A DNA stretch of 64,000 nt, taken from contig JAKSQP010000003.1 in the NCBI GenBank assembly GCA_024404025.1, positions 95,338 through 159,337 of the forward strand, given 5' to 3'. The stretch is from Clostridia bacterium (GTDB taxonomy: Bacteria > Bacillota > Clostridia > Oscillospirales > Acutalibacteraceae). The notes under the pieces are model-generated. The model was not told where the DNA came from. It did no database searches and was given only the letters and a program-made list of their open reading frames with translations. Positions 43,148-51,949 of this stretch are shown one piece after another (positions within the stretch are counted from its first letter, which is position 1; every line of letters begins with the position of its first letter). Made by a program: the position numbers and the translations under genes.

Positions 43148-44056
43148 ATGAAACTTGCAACTACTCTTGCCGATTTCAGAGGCTATTGCGATGATTCGGC
43201 GGCTCAGGTCAGATGCTTTGAAGGAACGGGATTCAGGCATCTTGATTATTCATTCTGGGTCCTTAATTATCAAGGTTCTCCGTTTATGGGAGATGACTGG
43301 GTCAAGGATATTGCCGCAGCCGCAAAGGAAGCCGAAAAACTCGGATTCGATTTTGTTCAGGCTCATTCTCCCAGCAATGATTATTTCAGAAGCGATAAAG
43401 AAGAGGTTCTGAAAGGAAATATCCGTTCAATCGAAGCCTGTGCCTACCTCGGCATAAAAAAACTTGTTGTTCATTCCGGCAGAAGCACGGAATTCATTGC
43501 GCCGGATGATAAGCGGAAATATCTTGAAAGCGTCAGAGATTTTTATGAAAAGCTCTATCCGTATATGGAAAAATACGGCGTTCACGTGCTTGCCGAAAAT
43601 TATACTCCGTCATCAAAAAATGAATGTTCATTTTTCAGCGGTGAGGATTTGAAGGAGCTGCTTGATTTCTGCGATCATCCGCTGCTCGGAGTCTGCTGGG
43701 ATGTCGGCCATGGCAATCTTCAGAGAAACGACCAGCATGACGATATCGTGGCTCTCGGAAAATATCTCAAGGCAGTTCATATTCAGGATAATCTCGGAGT
43801 TAACGATAATCATCTTGCTCCGCTGATGGGCACGCTGAATATTGATTCCGTTATGCGTGGACTTATTGATAACGGCTTCACCGGAAACGGCGGAATTTTC
43901 ACATTTGAATGTGATAATATCGTCCGAAATCAGGGAGAATGGCTTAAGAGAGATAAAAACAAATATCCGGATTATGAGGTCAAGCATCAGTCGATCAGAC
44001 TTCTTTATGAAATCGGCAAAATGATTTTAAATAATTACGGTTTATATGAAGAATAA
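43148..44056 (+). CDS. Sugar phosphate isomerase/epimerase-type TIM barrel protein (1)
   Basis: A 302-residue member of the AP-endonuclease-2/xylose isomerase-like superfamily. Metal and catalytic landmarks are LVVHSGRS, VLAENYTPSSK with a glutamate, GVCWDVGHGNL and AVHIQDN. Such proteins isomerise or epimerise sugars or sugar derivatives in the cytosol. AAGGAGG lies close to the ATG, and the gene sits between the beta-helix protein and a secreted TIM-barrel protein in one operon. Together with the second isomerase at 45473, it suggests processing of an unusual sugar. Confidence 0.8.
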   Translation: MKLATTLADFRGYCDDSAAQVRCFEGTGFRHLDYSFWVLNYQGSPFMGDDWVKDIAAAAKEAEKLGFDFVQAHSPSNDYFRSDKEEVLKGNIRSIEACAYLGIKKLVVHSGRSTEFIAPDDKRKYLESVRDFYEKLYPYMEKYGVHVLAENYTPSSKNECSFFSGEDLKELLDFCDHPLLGVCWDVGHGNLQRNDQHDDIVALGKYLKAVHIQDNLGVNDNHLAPLMGTLNIDSVMRGLIDNGFTGNGGIFTFECDNIVRNQGEWLKRDKNKYPDYEVKHQSIRLLYEIGKMILNNYGLYEE

Positions 44057-44080
44057 GCCGCAAAATACGGAGGATTAATT

Positions 44081-45454
44081 ATGAATAAAATTCTTGCATT
44101 TATTTTATCGGTCGTTCTTACAATTTCAGGTGTCGGCGCATCCGTCCTCGGTTATACGGAAGGTACGCCTATTAAAGCAACACAGAGAGAATATAAATTC
44201 GATAAGGAAAAGCTTCTTATCGGCGGTTATTACGGCAGATATGATGAGCTTGATTATGCCGCAGAAGCAGGCATTGATTTCATCATTGATGACGGAATTG
44301 ACAAGGCTTATCTTGACAAAGCGGAAAGCCTTAATATCGGCGTTATTGCCGTCGGCTATCAGGGCATCGGAAGATACTACGGCACAATGACCGAAAATGA
44401 CGGCATGAACTGGGTGAATTTCGATTATTCATCGCTTCAGGATCATAAGGCTCTTTGGGGACTTGATCTGATCGACGAGCCGGATTCGTTTGCTTATCCG
44501 CATATTCAGATCGCCTGCAAGGCTCTTTATGATCAGAATAAAAAGCTTGTTCCTCTTGTAAACCTTTTCCCGAGTTATGCAAACGATCAGCAGCTCGGCG
44601 AAGAATCCGGACTTAACTTCCTTCAGAAGGTTTTCTCGCTTTTTACTGATCATCTGACCGACAGCACCGCAAAATACAAAAAATATGTTTCGGATTATAT
44701 CAATAAAATCGATACGGATTATATCAGCGTTGATTATTATCCGTATTCCGCATCGCTCGATAAAAACGGAAATACCGTTAAGATAACAAATTCCGGCTGG
44801 ATAAGAAATCTTGACCTGCTTGCAGAAGCCTGCCGAGAAACCGACAGAAAGCTTCTTGTTATTACTCAGGCAGCAGGCGAAACAAAAGACGGCGCCGAGG
44901 GCGGTCCCCGCTGGTGCGATGAAAAGAGCGACATTAATCAGCAGATGTATGCTTCTCTTGCGTTCGGCGCAAAGGCTGTTATTCACGGACTTTTCAGCAG
45001 AGACGGCTGGTGGCAGACCGATTCACACATGATCGGCTCGGACGGCAGACCGACGGAAACCTTCTATGCCGCAAAGGAAGTTAACCTTGAAGTTAAGAAA
45101 TTTGCAGATGTTTACGGAAACTATAAGTACACAAGCACATATATGCTCAATCCCGGCAAGGTTGCAGGAGCAAGCGATCCTTTCCTTAACTGCGAGGTTG
45201 CGTCCGAAAGAGGCGGAATAAAATCTTCAAACGGTCTTCTTGTAGGTACTTTCACGGGCGAAAACGGCTCGAAGGCTTATGTTGTTGTAAATATGGAAGA
45301 GCTAAATGATAATGTTACCGCCGATTTTACATTTGATTTTGAAACGGGAAAAAATATAACCGTTTATCAGGAAGGGTCGCTCAAGGTGCCTAACGGTTCA
45401 AGCGAAAAAATCACTCTTAAGCCCGGCGAAGGCGTTTTCATTACCGTTGAATGA
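44081..45454 (+). CDS. Secreted TIM-barrel glycosidase-like protein, family unassigned
   Basis: A 457-residue protein with an N-terminal signal-like segment (MNKILAFILSVVLTISGVGA). A barrel follows with GLDLIDEPDSFAYP, where E133 resembles the acid/base residue of clan GH-A, and later DTDYISVDYYPY and LVITQAAGE. A short C-terminal beta domain (about 370-457) has an all-beta, GEGVFITV-type end. It has no amphipathic tail, unlike most of the other AxA-type secreted proteins here. ACGGAGG precedes the ATG. Specific family and substrate are unknown. Confidence 0.65.
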   Translation: MNKILAFILSVVLTISGVGASVLGYTEGTPIKATQREYKFDKEKLLIGGYYGRYDELDYAAEAGIDFIIDDGIDKAYLDKAESLNIGVIAVGYQGIGRYYGTMTENDGMNWVNFDYSSLQDHKALWGLDLIDEPDSFAYPHIQIACKALYDQNKKLVPLVNLFPSYANDQQLGEESGLNFLQKVFSLFTDHLTDSTAKYKKYVSDYINKIDTDYISVDYYPYSASLDKNGNTVKITNSGWIRNLDLLAEACRETDRKLLVITQAAGETKDGAEGGPRWCDEKSDINQQMYASLAFGAKAVIHGLFSRDGWWQTDSHMIGSDGRPTETFYAAKEVNLEVKKFADVYGNYKYTSTYMLNPGKVAGASDPFLNCEVASERGGIKSSNGLLVGTFTGENGSKAYVVVNMEELNDNVTADFTFDFETGKNITVYQEGSLKVPNGSSEKITLKPGEGVFITVE

Positions 45455-45472
45455 TTCAAGAAGGTGATCAAT

Positions 45473-46291
45473 ATGAAAATCGGTCTTTCGTCGTGTTCAA
45501 AACCGTTTTGCGAAGAACTTTTCAGGGATTATGCAAAAGCGGGAATATCCGCAATGGAAATTTCGTATGATCTTGAGCAGACAAATCAGCTTGATTTTGC
45601 TCTCGCAAAGAAATATGCCGATAAATTCGGAGTTGAGCTTTGGAGCCTGCATCTTCCGTTTATGCCTTTTTCAGTAATTGACATCAGCAGGCCCGATCTT
45701 GCGGATTTTTCGCTCGAATACTATTCAAAGCTGCTGTTAAAAGCAAATTCTGAAGCGGGAATAACAAGATTTGTTGTTCATCCGAGTGGAGAACCGATTT
45801 CCGATGAAGACAGAAAAACACGGCTTGAAACTTCAAAAAAATATCTGATAAAGCTTGCGGAAATCGCAAAGTCGGTTGATTCCGTTATTCTCGTTGAAAA
45901 TCTGCCGAGAACCTGTCTCGGCAGAAACAGCGATGAAATAGTTTATCTGACTGAATGCCACAAATCGCTTAAGGTCGTTTTTGACACGAACCATCTTCTT
46001 TGTGAAAAAATCAGTGATTTTATTTCAAAGGTCGGCGGCAGAATCGCTTCAACTCATATTTCGGATTATGATTTTATTGATGAAAAGCATTGGCTTCCGG
46101 GTGAGGGAATGATAAATTGGAACGAGCTTTATGCAGACCTTAATGCGTCGGGTTATGACGGAGTGTGGCTTTATGAGGTCGGGTTCGATATTCCGAAAAG
46201 CCTCCCGTCACGTTCAAGAAAATTATGCTGTGAAGATTTCCGCAATAATGCCGAAGAAATATTTGCCGGCAGAGAAATAGCTGTGATCTGA
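45473..46291 (+). CDS. Sugar phosphate isomerase/epimerase-type TIM barrel protein (2)
   Basis: A 272-residue second member of the AP-endonuclease-2-like superfamily in this operon. Landmarks are ELWSLHLPFMPF, FVVHPSGEP, ILVENLPRTC, VFDTNHLL and ASTHISDYDF, which are probable metal-site strands. Closest in general look to IolE/IolI or UxuA-like isomerases. ATG 45473 is used, with AAGGTGAT upstream; GTG 45464 lies in that site. Similar length and fold to the gene at 43148 but not a tandem duplicate. Confidence 0.78.
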   Translation: MKIGLSSCSKPFCEELFRDYAKAGISAMEISYDLEQTNQLDFALAKKYADKFGVELWSLHLPFMPFSVIDISRPDLADFSLEYYSKLLLKANSEAGITRFVVHPSGEPISDEDRKTRLETSKKYLIKLAEIAKSVDSVILVENLPRTCLGRNSDEIVYLTECHKSLKVVFDTNHLLCEKISDFISKVGGRIASTHISDYDFIDEKHWLPGEGMINWNELYADLNASGYDGVWLYEVGFDIPKSLPSRSRKLCCEDFRNNAEEIFAGREIAVI

Positions 46292-46312
46292 CAAAAAACG
46301 GGTGATGGAATT

Positions 46313-46495
46313 TTGGATAAGGATTATTCAGCGCTTTCTTCCGAAGAAAAGAAAATTGATTTGTTTTTAAGGCAGAAGAGAACTCTTGATGTTTTTCTTG
46401 AAAGAAAAGCGATCACCAAAGCTCAATATGATAAAAGCTTCGGTGATCTTGTTGAAAAAATGGGCATGAAAGAATATGCCGGCAAGGAATTTTAA
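46313..46495 (+). CDS. 60-residue small protein of unknown function
   Basis: The predicted product is soluble and mostly helical. It contains IDLFLRQKRTLDVFLERKAI and ends with a KSFGDLVEKMGMKEYAGKEF-type segment, which reminds me of short uncharacterised proteins in other Clostridia. Start TTG 46313 has GGTGATGG upstream; the stop ends one base before the next gene, so coupling is likely. It lies inside the glycan operon between an isomerase and the sialidase-like gene. Function unknown. Confidence 0.55.
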   Translation: MDKDYSALSSEEKKIDLFLRQKRTLDVFLERKAITKAQYDKSFGDLVEKMGMKEYAGKEF

Positions 46496-46496
46496 T

Positions 46497-47657
46497 ATGA
46501 GATTTTTTTCATTGATTTTATCAATCATTTATTTTATCTGTGCAAATCTCGGAATAAATTACGGCAAAAACGATATTATTTTTGCAAAGAAACTCTTTTT
46601 CAATGTCGAATGCAGAACGGATATTTTTGTTTCTCCCGATGAAGTATGGGATAACGGCGCAGAATATCCTACGGTTATTTCTCTTTCGCATAACGGCACG
46701 GAAAACGGCACATTGCTTGCAACCTTTGAAGTTTTCGATAAAGGCAAAACCTGCTTCAGAATAATGGAAAGCAGGAATAAGGGCGAAAGCTGGAAGCAGA
46801 TTTCAACAGTTTATGAAATGTTTGATGAGAATCTTCAGGCGGCTTGGGAGCCTTGTCTGTTTGAGCTGCCGGAAAAAATCGGAAGCTTCAGGGAAGGAAC
46901 AATAATTCTCGGCGAAATTTCGCTTGATGACGGATGCAGAAGCACAACAAAGCTCTGCATATTTGCAAGCGATGACTGCGGAAAAACCTGGGAAGAGATT
47001 TCCGTTGCCGATTCCGCCGGCGGACTTGATGAAGGAATATGGGAGCCGTATTTCGTATATGACGGCGGTTATCTTTATTGCTTTTATTCCGATGATTCGG
47101 ATGAGATCCACAGTCAGACAATTGTATATAAAAGAACATCCGATTTGATTAACTGGAGCGAAAAAGTTCCCGTTGTTGTTTCGGATGATCCGTTTGGCAG
47201 ACCCGGAATGCCGATCATAACAAGGATGGGTAACGGAAAATATTATCTTTGTTACGAAATCGGCGGCAATGATAATTATCCATGCAGATATAAGGTCTCG
47301 GATTCGATTTCCGAATGGGATCCATCCGATTTCGGAACGGAAATCAGAACGAAAACAGACAGAGAACTTCATGCTTCTCCGAACTGTATATGGCTTCCTC
47401 ATGGCGGAGAAAACGGAATTCTTATTATTGCCGCAAAATATCAGAACAAAGGCAATGAAGAACTTTTTATAAGCTTTGATTTCGGCGAAACCTATTCTCT
47501 TATGGCTAATCCGTTCACATATTCCCAGAAAAGGGGATTCGGATATTCCCCGTCATTTTTCTATGATGAATCCGATGAAACTCTTTATTATGCAAACACA
47601 ATCGACTATAAAGGCGACCGTTCAAAGGTTGCGATTTCGAGGATAACAATGCATTAA
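46497..47657 (+). CDS. Sialidase/BNR-repeat (Asp-box) exoglycosidase-like protein
   Basis: A 386-residue six-bladed-propeller-like protein with Asp-box turns: SRNKGESW (about 79), SDDCGKTW (about 158) and SFDFGETY near 340, plus FGRPGMPIITRMG. The N-terminus (MRFFSLILSIIYFICANLG) is a hydrophobic segment without an AxA site. Asp-box proteins include sialidases and other exoglycosidases; I could not place the full sialidase Arg triad, so an exo-acting enzyme of unknown specificity is safest. ATG 46497 has AAGGAAT upstream. It is last in the GH38 operon, with a terminator immediately after. Confidence 0.7.
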   Translation: MRFFSLILSIIYFICANLGINYGKNDIIFAKKLFFNVECRTDIFVSPDEVWDNGAEYPTVISLSHNGTENGTLLATFEVFDKGKTCFRIMESRNKGESWKQISTVYEMFDENLQAAWEPCLFELPEKIGSFREGTIILGEISLDDGCRSTTKLCIFASDDCGKTWEEISVADSAGGLDEGIWEPYFVYDGGYLYCFYSDDSDEIHSQTIVYKRTSDLINWSEKVPVVVSDDPFGRPGMPIITRMGNGKYYLCYEIGGNDNYPCRYKVSDSISEWDPSDFGTEIRTKTDRELHASPNCIWLPHGGENGILIIAAKYQNKGNEELFISFDFGETYSLMANPFTYSQKRGFGYSPSFFYDESDETLYYANTIDYKGDRSKVAISRITMH

Positions 47658-47658
47658 A

Positions 47659-47691
47659 AAATGCCCGCAGTTTAACAAACTGCGGGCATTT
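47659..47691. terminator. Bidirectional terminator between GH38 operon and alkaline phosphatase
   Basis: A perfect 15-bp stem, AAATGCCCGCAGTTT and complement, with an AAC loop. The plus-strand T-run is short; the reverse strand has a run of six T. Confidence 0.85.
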
Positions 47692-47705
47692 GCATTGGAT
47701 GATTC

Positions 47706-48851
47706 TTATTTAACTCCGAAAATTGATTTGAAGAAATCAATAATGAAATTTTTGTTGAAATTGAATACCGGGTATTCGTCTGTATAACCGAGTTTTTTTG
47801 CAGTATAGCGGGAAATTTCATAGTTAACGACCGTTTCGCCATTTTCAATGAAATCATCTGCGCCGTAAATGCGGAGAGGAACATTGGTGCTTGTGTGACC
47901 GCCGGATGTGTATTTGAAGCTGCCGTCGCTGTTCTTCTTTATTCCGCCCGTTTCGTGGTCGGCGGTAACGATAACGATCGTGTTGCCATCTTCCTTTGCA
48001 AAATCGAGAGCGATGTCAATTGCTTTGTCAAATTCAAGCATTGATTTCATCATGCCTTCGCTGTTGTTGCTGTGATTGTTTTTATCAATGTGAGCGCCTT
48101 CAACCATAAGGAAGAAGCCCTTTTCATTGTTGAGCTGATCAATTGCAAGCTCCGTAAGTTTGCTGAGAGGAACAAAGCTGCCGTCATTATAATCATATTC
48201 GATAGGTCCCGTGAAAGCGCCGAATGAACGAGTGTTTTCTTCGAGAGCTTTAATATCATCAATGGAATCAACAAATGCCCAGCCGTTTTCAGCTGCATTT
48301 GTTTCGTTAACTCGACCGTTTGCCTTTGCCCAGATAAGGTCAAGGCTGCCCGAAAGCTGCTGATTGGTTATTTCGTCTGAATAATCTCTGTCTGCAACAT
48401 GAGTGCTGAATGCCGCGGGAGTTGCGCCGCTGTTTGAATCGGATGTAACAACGCCGGCTTTTTTGCCGAGTTTCTTTGCAACCTCGCAGGTGTTCATATA
48501 TGTTCCGAAATCAATGTGCGCATCGCCGATTGCAAGAGCAAGCATACCGAGATTGCCGTTGAAAGCGTGTTTGCCGCTTGAAAGAGCAGTTCCGCCTGCG
48601 GCTGAATCGGTTGTGCCGGAATATGAATTTGTTTTTGAATAGCCCTTTATCGGGAATGTGTCAACCGCATAGTCTCCGGGATAAACGGATTTTGTCCATT
48701 CGATTGAGTTTTCACCCATACCGTCGCCAATCATAAGAATGATATTTTGGGCGGTGGTTGTTTTTGCCGTTACGGTTATTGACATTGCCGAGAACACCAT
48801 AAGCAATGCAAAAATAACGGAAAGAACTTTTGCAAATTTAGCTTTTTTCAT
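47706..48851 (-). CDS. phoA: Secreted alkaline phosphatase
   Basis: Alkaline phosphatase hydrolyses phosphomonoesters outside the cell. The 381-residue protein has a signal peptide ending near SITVTA (about residue 29). The nucleophile loop is GTTDSAAGGTAL with S83, and metal residues include D43 in MIGDGMG, EGAHIDKNNHSNN and TADHETGG. The C-terminal end carries FFKSIF at 373-378, three residues from the terminus. Promoter at 48880-48908; AAGGAGG before the ATG. Phosphate starvation is the usual trigger in the family, but no Pho box could be assigned here. Confidence 0.92.
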   Translation of the reverse strand: MKKAKFAKVLSVIFALLMVFSAMSITVTAKTTTAQNIILMIGDGMGENSIEWTKSVYPGDYAVDTFPIKGYSKTNSYSGTTDSAAGGTALSSGKHAFNGNLGMLALAIGDAHIDFGTYMNTCEVAKKLGKKAGVVTSDSNSGATPAAFSTHVADRDYSDEITNQQLSGSLDLIWAKANGRVNETNAAENGWAFVDSIDDIKALEENTRSFGAFTGPIEYDYNDGSFVPLSKLTELAIDQLNNEKGFFLMVEGAHIDKNNHSNNSEGMMKSMLEFDKAIDIALDFAKEDGNTIVIVTADHETGGIKKNSDGSFKYTSGGHTSTNVPLRIYGADDFIENGETVVNYEISRYTAKKLGYTDEYPVFNFNKNFIIDFFKSIFGVK

Positions 48852-48879
48852 ATATATCCTCCTTAAACTTTATGAATAA

Positions 48880-48908
48880 ATAATAGTCCAAAATGGCAAA
48901 AAAGTCAA
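48880..48908 (-). promoter_or_regulatory. Predicted reverse-strand promoter of the alkaline phosphatase gene
   Basis: On the reverse strand TTGACT (48908-48903), 17-base spacer and TATTAT (48885-48880). Confidence 0.6.
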
Positions 48909-48923
48909 TGACTGTTTTAAATA

Positions 48924-48951
48924 TTGACATATAATACATTTGTGATATAGT
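48924..48951 (+). promoter_or_regulatory. Predicted promoter of the SdpI/GH31 operon
   Basis: TTGACA (48924-48929), 16-base spacer, TATAGT (48946-48951) with TGTGA before it (extended -10). Confidence 0.65.
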
Positions 48952-48982
48952 TATATTATATTACTTGATAAGGTGAATATAT

Positions 48983-49408
48983 TTGAATTATTTTGCGGTT
49001 TGTTTTTGCTGTAATCTGTTATATCCGGTCATTCTTGTTATTCTTGGCGGAATAATGAGAAAGCATTACCCTAAAGAAATCAATCATTTTATCGGTTACC
49101 GCACGGGTATGTCGATGATCAACACCGAAACCTGGGTTTTTGCGCAGAAAGACTGCGCAAAAAGAATGTGGAATGCGGGCCGGATTTCTTTTCCGTTTTT
49201 TATAATTTTTCAGCTCCCGTTTTATAATAAAAGCGAAACTGCGGTTACGGTTCTGACTTTCGCCGCAGCAGCAGTCGGAATATCTGTTATTATTTTTACG
49301 GCTTTGCAGACGGAAAAAGCTCTCAAGCGAAATTTCACCGGTGACGGTTTCAGAAAGAAAATTGATTTTATCAATCCGGAGAATAAATATGACGGAAATA
49401 AAGATTGA
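48983..49408 (+). CDS. SdpI/YhfL-family membrane protein
   Basis: SdpI-family proteins are small membrane proteins; Bacillus SdpI gives immunity to the SdpC toxin and titrates a repressor. This 141-residue protein has three membrane stretches and the family motif IGYRTGMSMINTETWVFAQ (about 37-55). Start TTG 48983 has AAGGTGA upstream. It is the first gene of a GH31 operon, overlapping the next CDS by 20 bp. An SdpC-like toxin was not seen nearby, so toxin immunity is only a possibility. Confidence 0.82.
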   Translation: MNYFAVCFCCNLLYPVILVILGGIMRKHYPKEINHFIGYRTGMSMINTETWVFAQKDCAKRMWNAGRISFPFFIIFQLPFYNKSETAVTVLTFAAAAVGISVIIFTALQTEKALKRNFTGDGFRKKIDFINPENKYDGNKD

Positions 49409-50954
49409 AAAAAATGAATTCTGGTGGGGCGGCACAACGATGCACGGCTATTGTCCGCTTCACGCCGGAAGCGATTATCATCAGGATTTCAGAAAATATG
49501 CTCCGAATCAGACAATGCCGTTTTTTGTTTCGAGCCTCGGCAGATATATCTGGAGCGAAGAGCCGTTTAAGATAGATATTGAAAACGGAAAAATCATCAT
49601 AGACGGCGAAAATATAATTCTTGAAAAGGCTGGCAGCACGCTTAAGGAAGCATATCTTGAAGCGCAGAAAAAGCATTTTTCGTGCGACGGAGTAAAGCTT
49701 GAAAAGAAGTTTTTTGAAATTCCTCAATATAATTCCTGGATAGAATTTACTTATTATCCGACGCAGAATGGCATACTTGAATATGCACACAACATAATAA
49801 AAAACGGTTTTGAGCCGGGCATTCTCATCATTGATGAGGGCTGGCATATCAACACCGGATACGGAAACTGGGAATTTGATTTTGCGAGGTTTCCCGACCC
49901 GAAAGCGATGGTTGATGAGCTTCATTCTCTCGGATTTGTTGTTATGCTCTGGATTACTCCTTTTGTTTCTCCCGTCGGCCCCGGATATGTCCGTTCTCTC
50001 AACGCTTTTATCGGAACTGACCCCGAATCCGCAAATCACATATATAAGCGCAACGAAAACAATGAGATTGCAATGACAAAATGGTGGAACGGAATCAGCG
50101 CAATTCTCGATCTGACAAATAAATATGATGCTGATTTTCTTGATAAACAGCTTCAGCATCTAATAATTGATTACGGCGTTGACGGATTCAAGTTTGACGG
50201 CGGTGCGCTTCATCATTATTCAGATGATAACATTATAAACGGCAGCTTCGCAAAGGGACATTCTCCTGCGGAGTGCAATATTGCATGGAATGAATTCGGC
50301 AGAAAATACCGTTATCACGAATATAAAGACACTTTTAAAGGCGGCGGAAAGAATGTTATTCAGCGCCTTCATGACCGTGACCACAGCTGGACGGGCAACG
50401 GCTTGTCGGATATTATTCCCTGCGCAATAACCAACGGACTTATAGGTCATCCGTTTATCTGCCCGGATATGGTAGGAGGCGGCGAATGGCGCAACCGGTA
50501 TACTCCGGGATTCATTACTGACGAAGAATTATTTGTTCGTATGGCGCAATGCTCGGCACTTTTTCCGATGATTCAGTTTTCGTGGGCGCCCTGGGAAGCT
50601 CTTTCGGAGGAAAACCTGCGTATTTGTGTTGAGGCGGCAAGGCTTCATTCTTCAATGTCAAAAGAAATTCTCGCTCTTGTTGAATCGGCAGAGGAAACGG
50701 GTGAGCCGATTATCCGCTGCCTTGAATATAATGACCCGATGCAGGGCTATGAAGAGATAAACGATGAATTTATGCTCGGAGAAGATATTCTCGTTGCTCC
50801 GGTCATGGAAAAAGGCGCAGAAGAAAGAACGGTTGTTTTTCCGGAAGGTATGTGGCAGGATACAGACGGAAAAATTTATGAGGGCAGAAACAGCTTTGCC
50901 GTGTCCGCTCCTCTCAATAAATTACCGTGGTTCAGAAGAATAAATAAGGAGTAG
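49389..50954 (+). CDS. GH31 glycosidase (cytosolic, 521 residues)
   Basis: GH31 enzymes are retaining alpha-glycosidases (alpha-glucosidase, alpha-xylosidase and others). The TIM barrel shows PGILIIDEGWHIN (about 143-155), GYGNWEFDFARFPDP, GVDGFKFDGGALHHYS with D270 as the expected nucleophile, and RDHSWTGNG, which probably includes the acid/base region. The C-terminal beta domain follows (LGEDILVAPVMEKGAEERTV). No signal peptide; shorter than most GH31 enzymes, with a small N-terminal domain. ATG 49389 has GGAG at 49378. Second in the operon after the SdpI-family gene. Confidence 0.87.
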   Translation: MTEIKIEKNEFWWGGTTMHGYCPLHAGSDYHQDFRKYAPNQTMPFFVSSLGRYIWSEEPFKIDIENGKIIIDGENIILEKAGSTLKEAYLEAQKKHFSCDGVKLEKKFFEIPQYNSWIEFTYYPTQNGILEYAHNIIKNGFEPGILIIDEGWHINTGYGNWEFDFARFPDPKAMVDELHSLGFVVMLWITPFVSPVGPGYVRSLNAFIGTDPESANHIYKRNENNEIAMTKWWNGISAILDLTNKYDADFLDKQLQHLIIDYGVDGFKFDGGALHHYSDDNIINGSFAKGHSPAECNIAWNEFGRKYRYHEYKDTFKGGGKNVIQRLHDRDHSWTGNGLSDIIPCAITNGLIGHPFICPDMVGGGEWRNRYTPGFITDEELFVRMAQCSALFPMIQFSWAPWEALSEENLRICVEAARLHSSMSKEILALVESAEETGEPIIRCLEYNDPMQGYEEINDEFMLGEDILVAPVMEKGAEERTVVFPEGMWQDTDGKIYEGRNSFAVSAPLNKLPWFRRINKE

Positions 50955-50960
50955 AAAACT

Positions 50961-51941
50961 ATGAAAAAACTAAGATTCGGAATTGTAGGAACCGGCAATA
51001 TTGCTCACAGATTTGCGCAGGCAATAAAAAATGTTGAAGAAGCGGAGCTTGTTGCCGTTGCATCGAGAAAGCAGGAAACCGCAGATGCATTTGCAAATGA
51101 ATTTGATATTCCGCAAAGATTCTGCTCCTATGAAGCTATGGCAAAATCCGATGCGATTGATTTTGCCTATATCGCTCTTCCGCATTCATATCATTGCGAA
51201 GCATCGTGCCTTATGATGAATAACGGAAAAAATGTTATATGCGAAAAGCCGATGGCTGTTAACGAAAAGCAGGGCATCGAAATGTTTGAATGCGCCGAAA
51301 AGAACAATGTTTTTCTTATGGAAGCTATGTGGGCAAGACTTGTTCCCGGAACAATAAAGCTTCTTTCTCTTGTTTCGGATGGAATTATCGGAAATCTTCA
51401 CGGCGTTGAGGGCAAGTTCTGCTATACAATGGATGAAGACGAAATGGGTCACCATGTTTTCAAAAACGAAAACGGCGGCGGTTCGCTTCTTGATGTGGGA
51501 GTTTACGGACTTGCATTTGCAAGATGGTATCTCGGAGAAAAGGTAACGGATGTTTCCGCTTATGCGGAGATGTTCAGAAACACGGATTCTCACCTTTGTG
51601 CATTGCTCAAATATGAGTCGGGTGCAATTGCCGAAATCTCTTCCGCAACGCTTCTCCGCAAGCCGAACGAGGGTTATCTTTACGGCGAAAAAGGATATAT
51701 TCATATAAACCGTTTCTATGCTCCGCAGAAGCTCGAAATTCATTTCAATGACGGCAGAGAGGAAATAATTGAAACGCCATATAAAGGAAACGGATTTGAA
51801 GAGCAGATCGCCCATGTTTGCGAATGCGTTAATAACGGGCTTAAAGAAAGTCCCGTCAATACGCCGGAAAGTACGCTCTATGTGCTTCGTCAGATGGATG
51901 AAATCAGAAAGAAAATCGGACTTGCCTATCCGCAGGATTGA
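50961..51941 (+). CDS. Gfo/Idh/MocA-family oxidoreductase
   Basis: A 326-residue NAD(P)-dependent oxidoreductase acting on sugars or inositols. The N-terminal Rossmann fold begins FGIVGTGNIAHRFAQAI (about 6-22) and the catalytic CEKPMA motif is at 94-99. The C-terminal domain is the usual beta-sheet substrate domain. Gap of 6 bp to the GH31 gene, so it is co-transcribed. Such proteins in glycosidase operons often oxidise or epimerise the sugar released, including in oxidoreductive cleavage pathways. Confidence 0.88.
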   Translation: MKKLRFGIVGTGNIAHRFAQAIKNVEEAELVAVASRKQETADAFANEFDIPQRFCSYEAMAKSDAIDFAYIALPHSYHCEASCLMMNNGKNVICEKPMAVNEKQGIEMFECAEKNNVFLMEAMWARLVPGTIKLLSLVSDGIIGNLHGVEGKFCYTMDEDEMGHHVFKNENGGGSLLDVGVYGLAFARWYLGEKVTDVSAYAEMFRNTDSHLCALLKYESGAIAEISSATLLRKPNEGYLYGEKGYIHINRFYAPQKLEIHFNDGREEIIETPYKGNGFEEQIAHVCECVNNGLKESPVNTPESTLYVLRQMDEIRKKIGLAYPQD

Positions 51942-51949
51942 GGGGAAAT

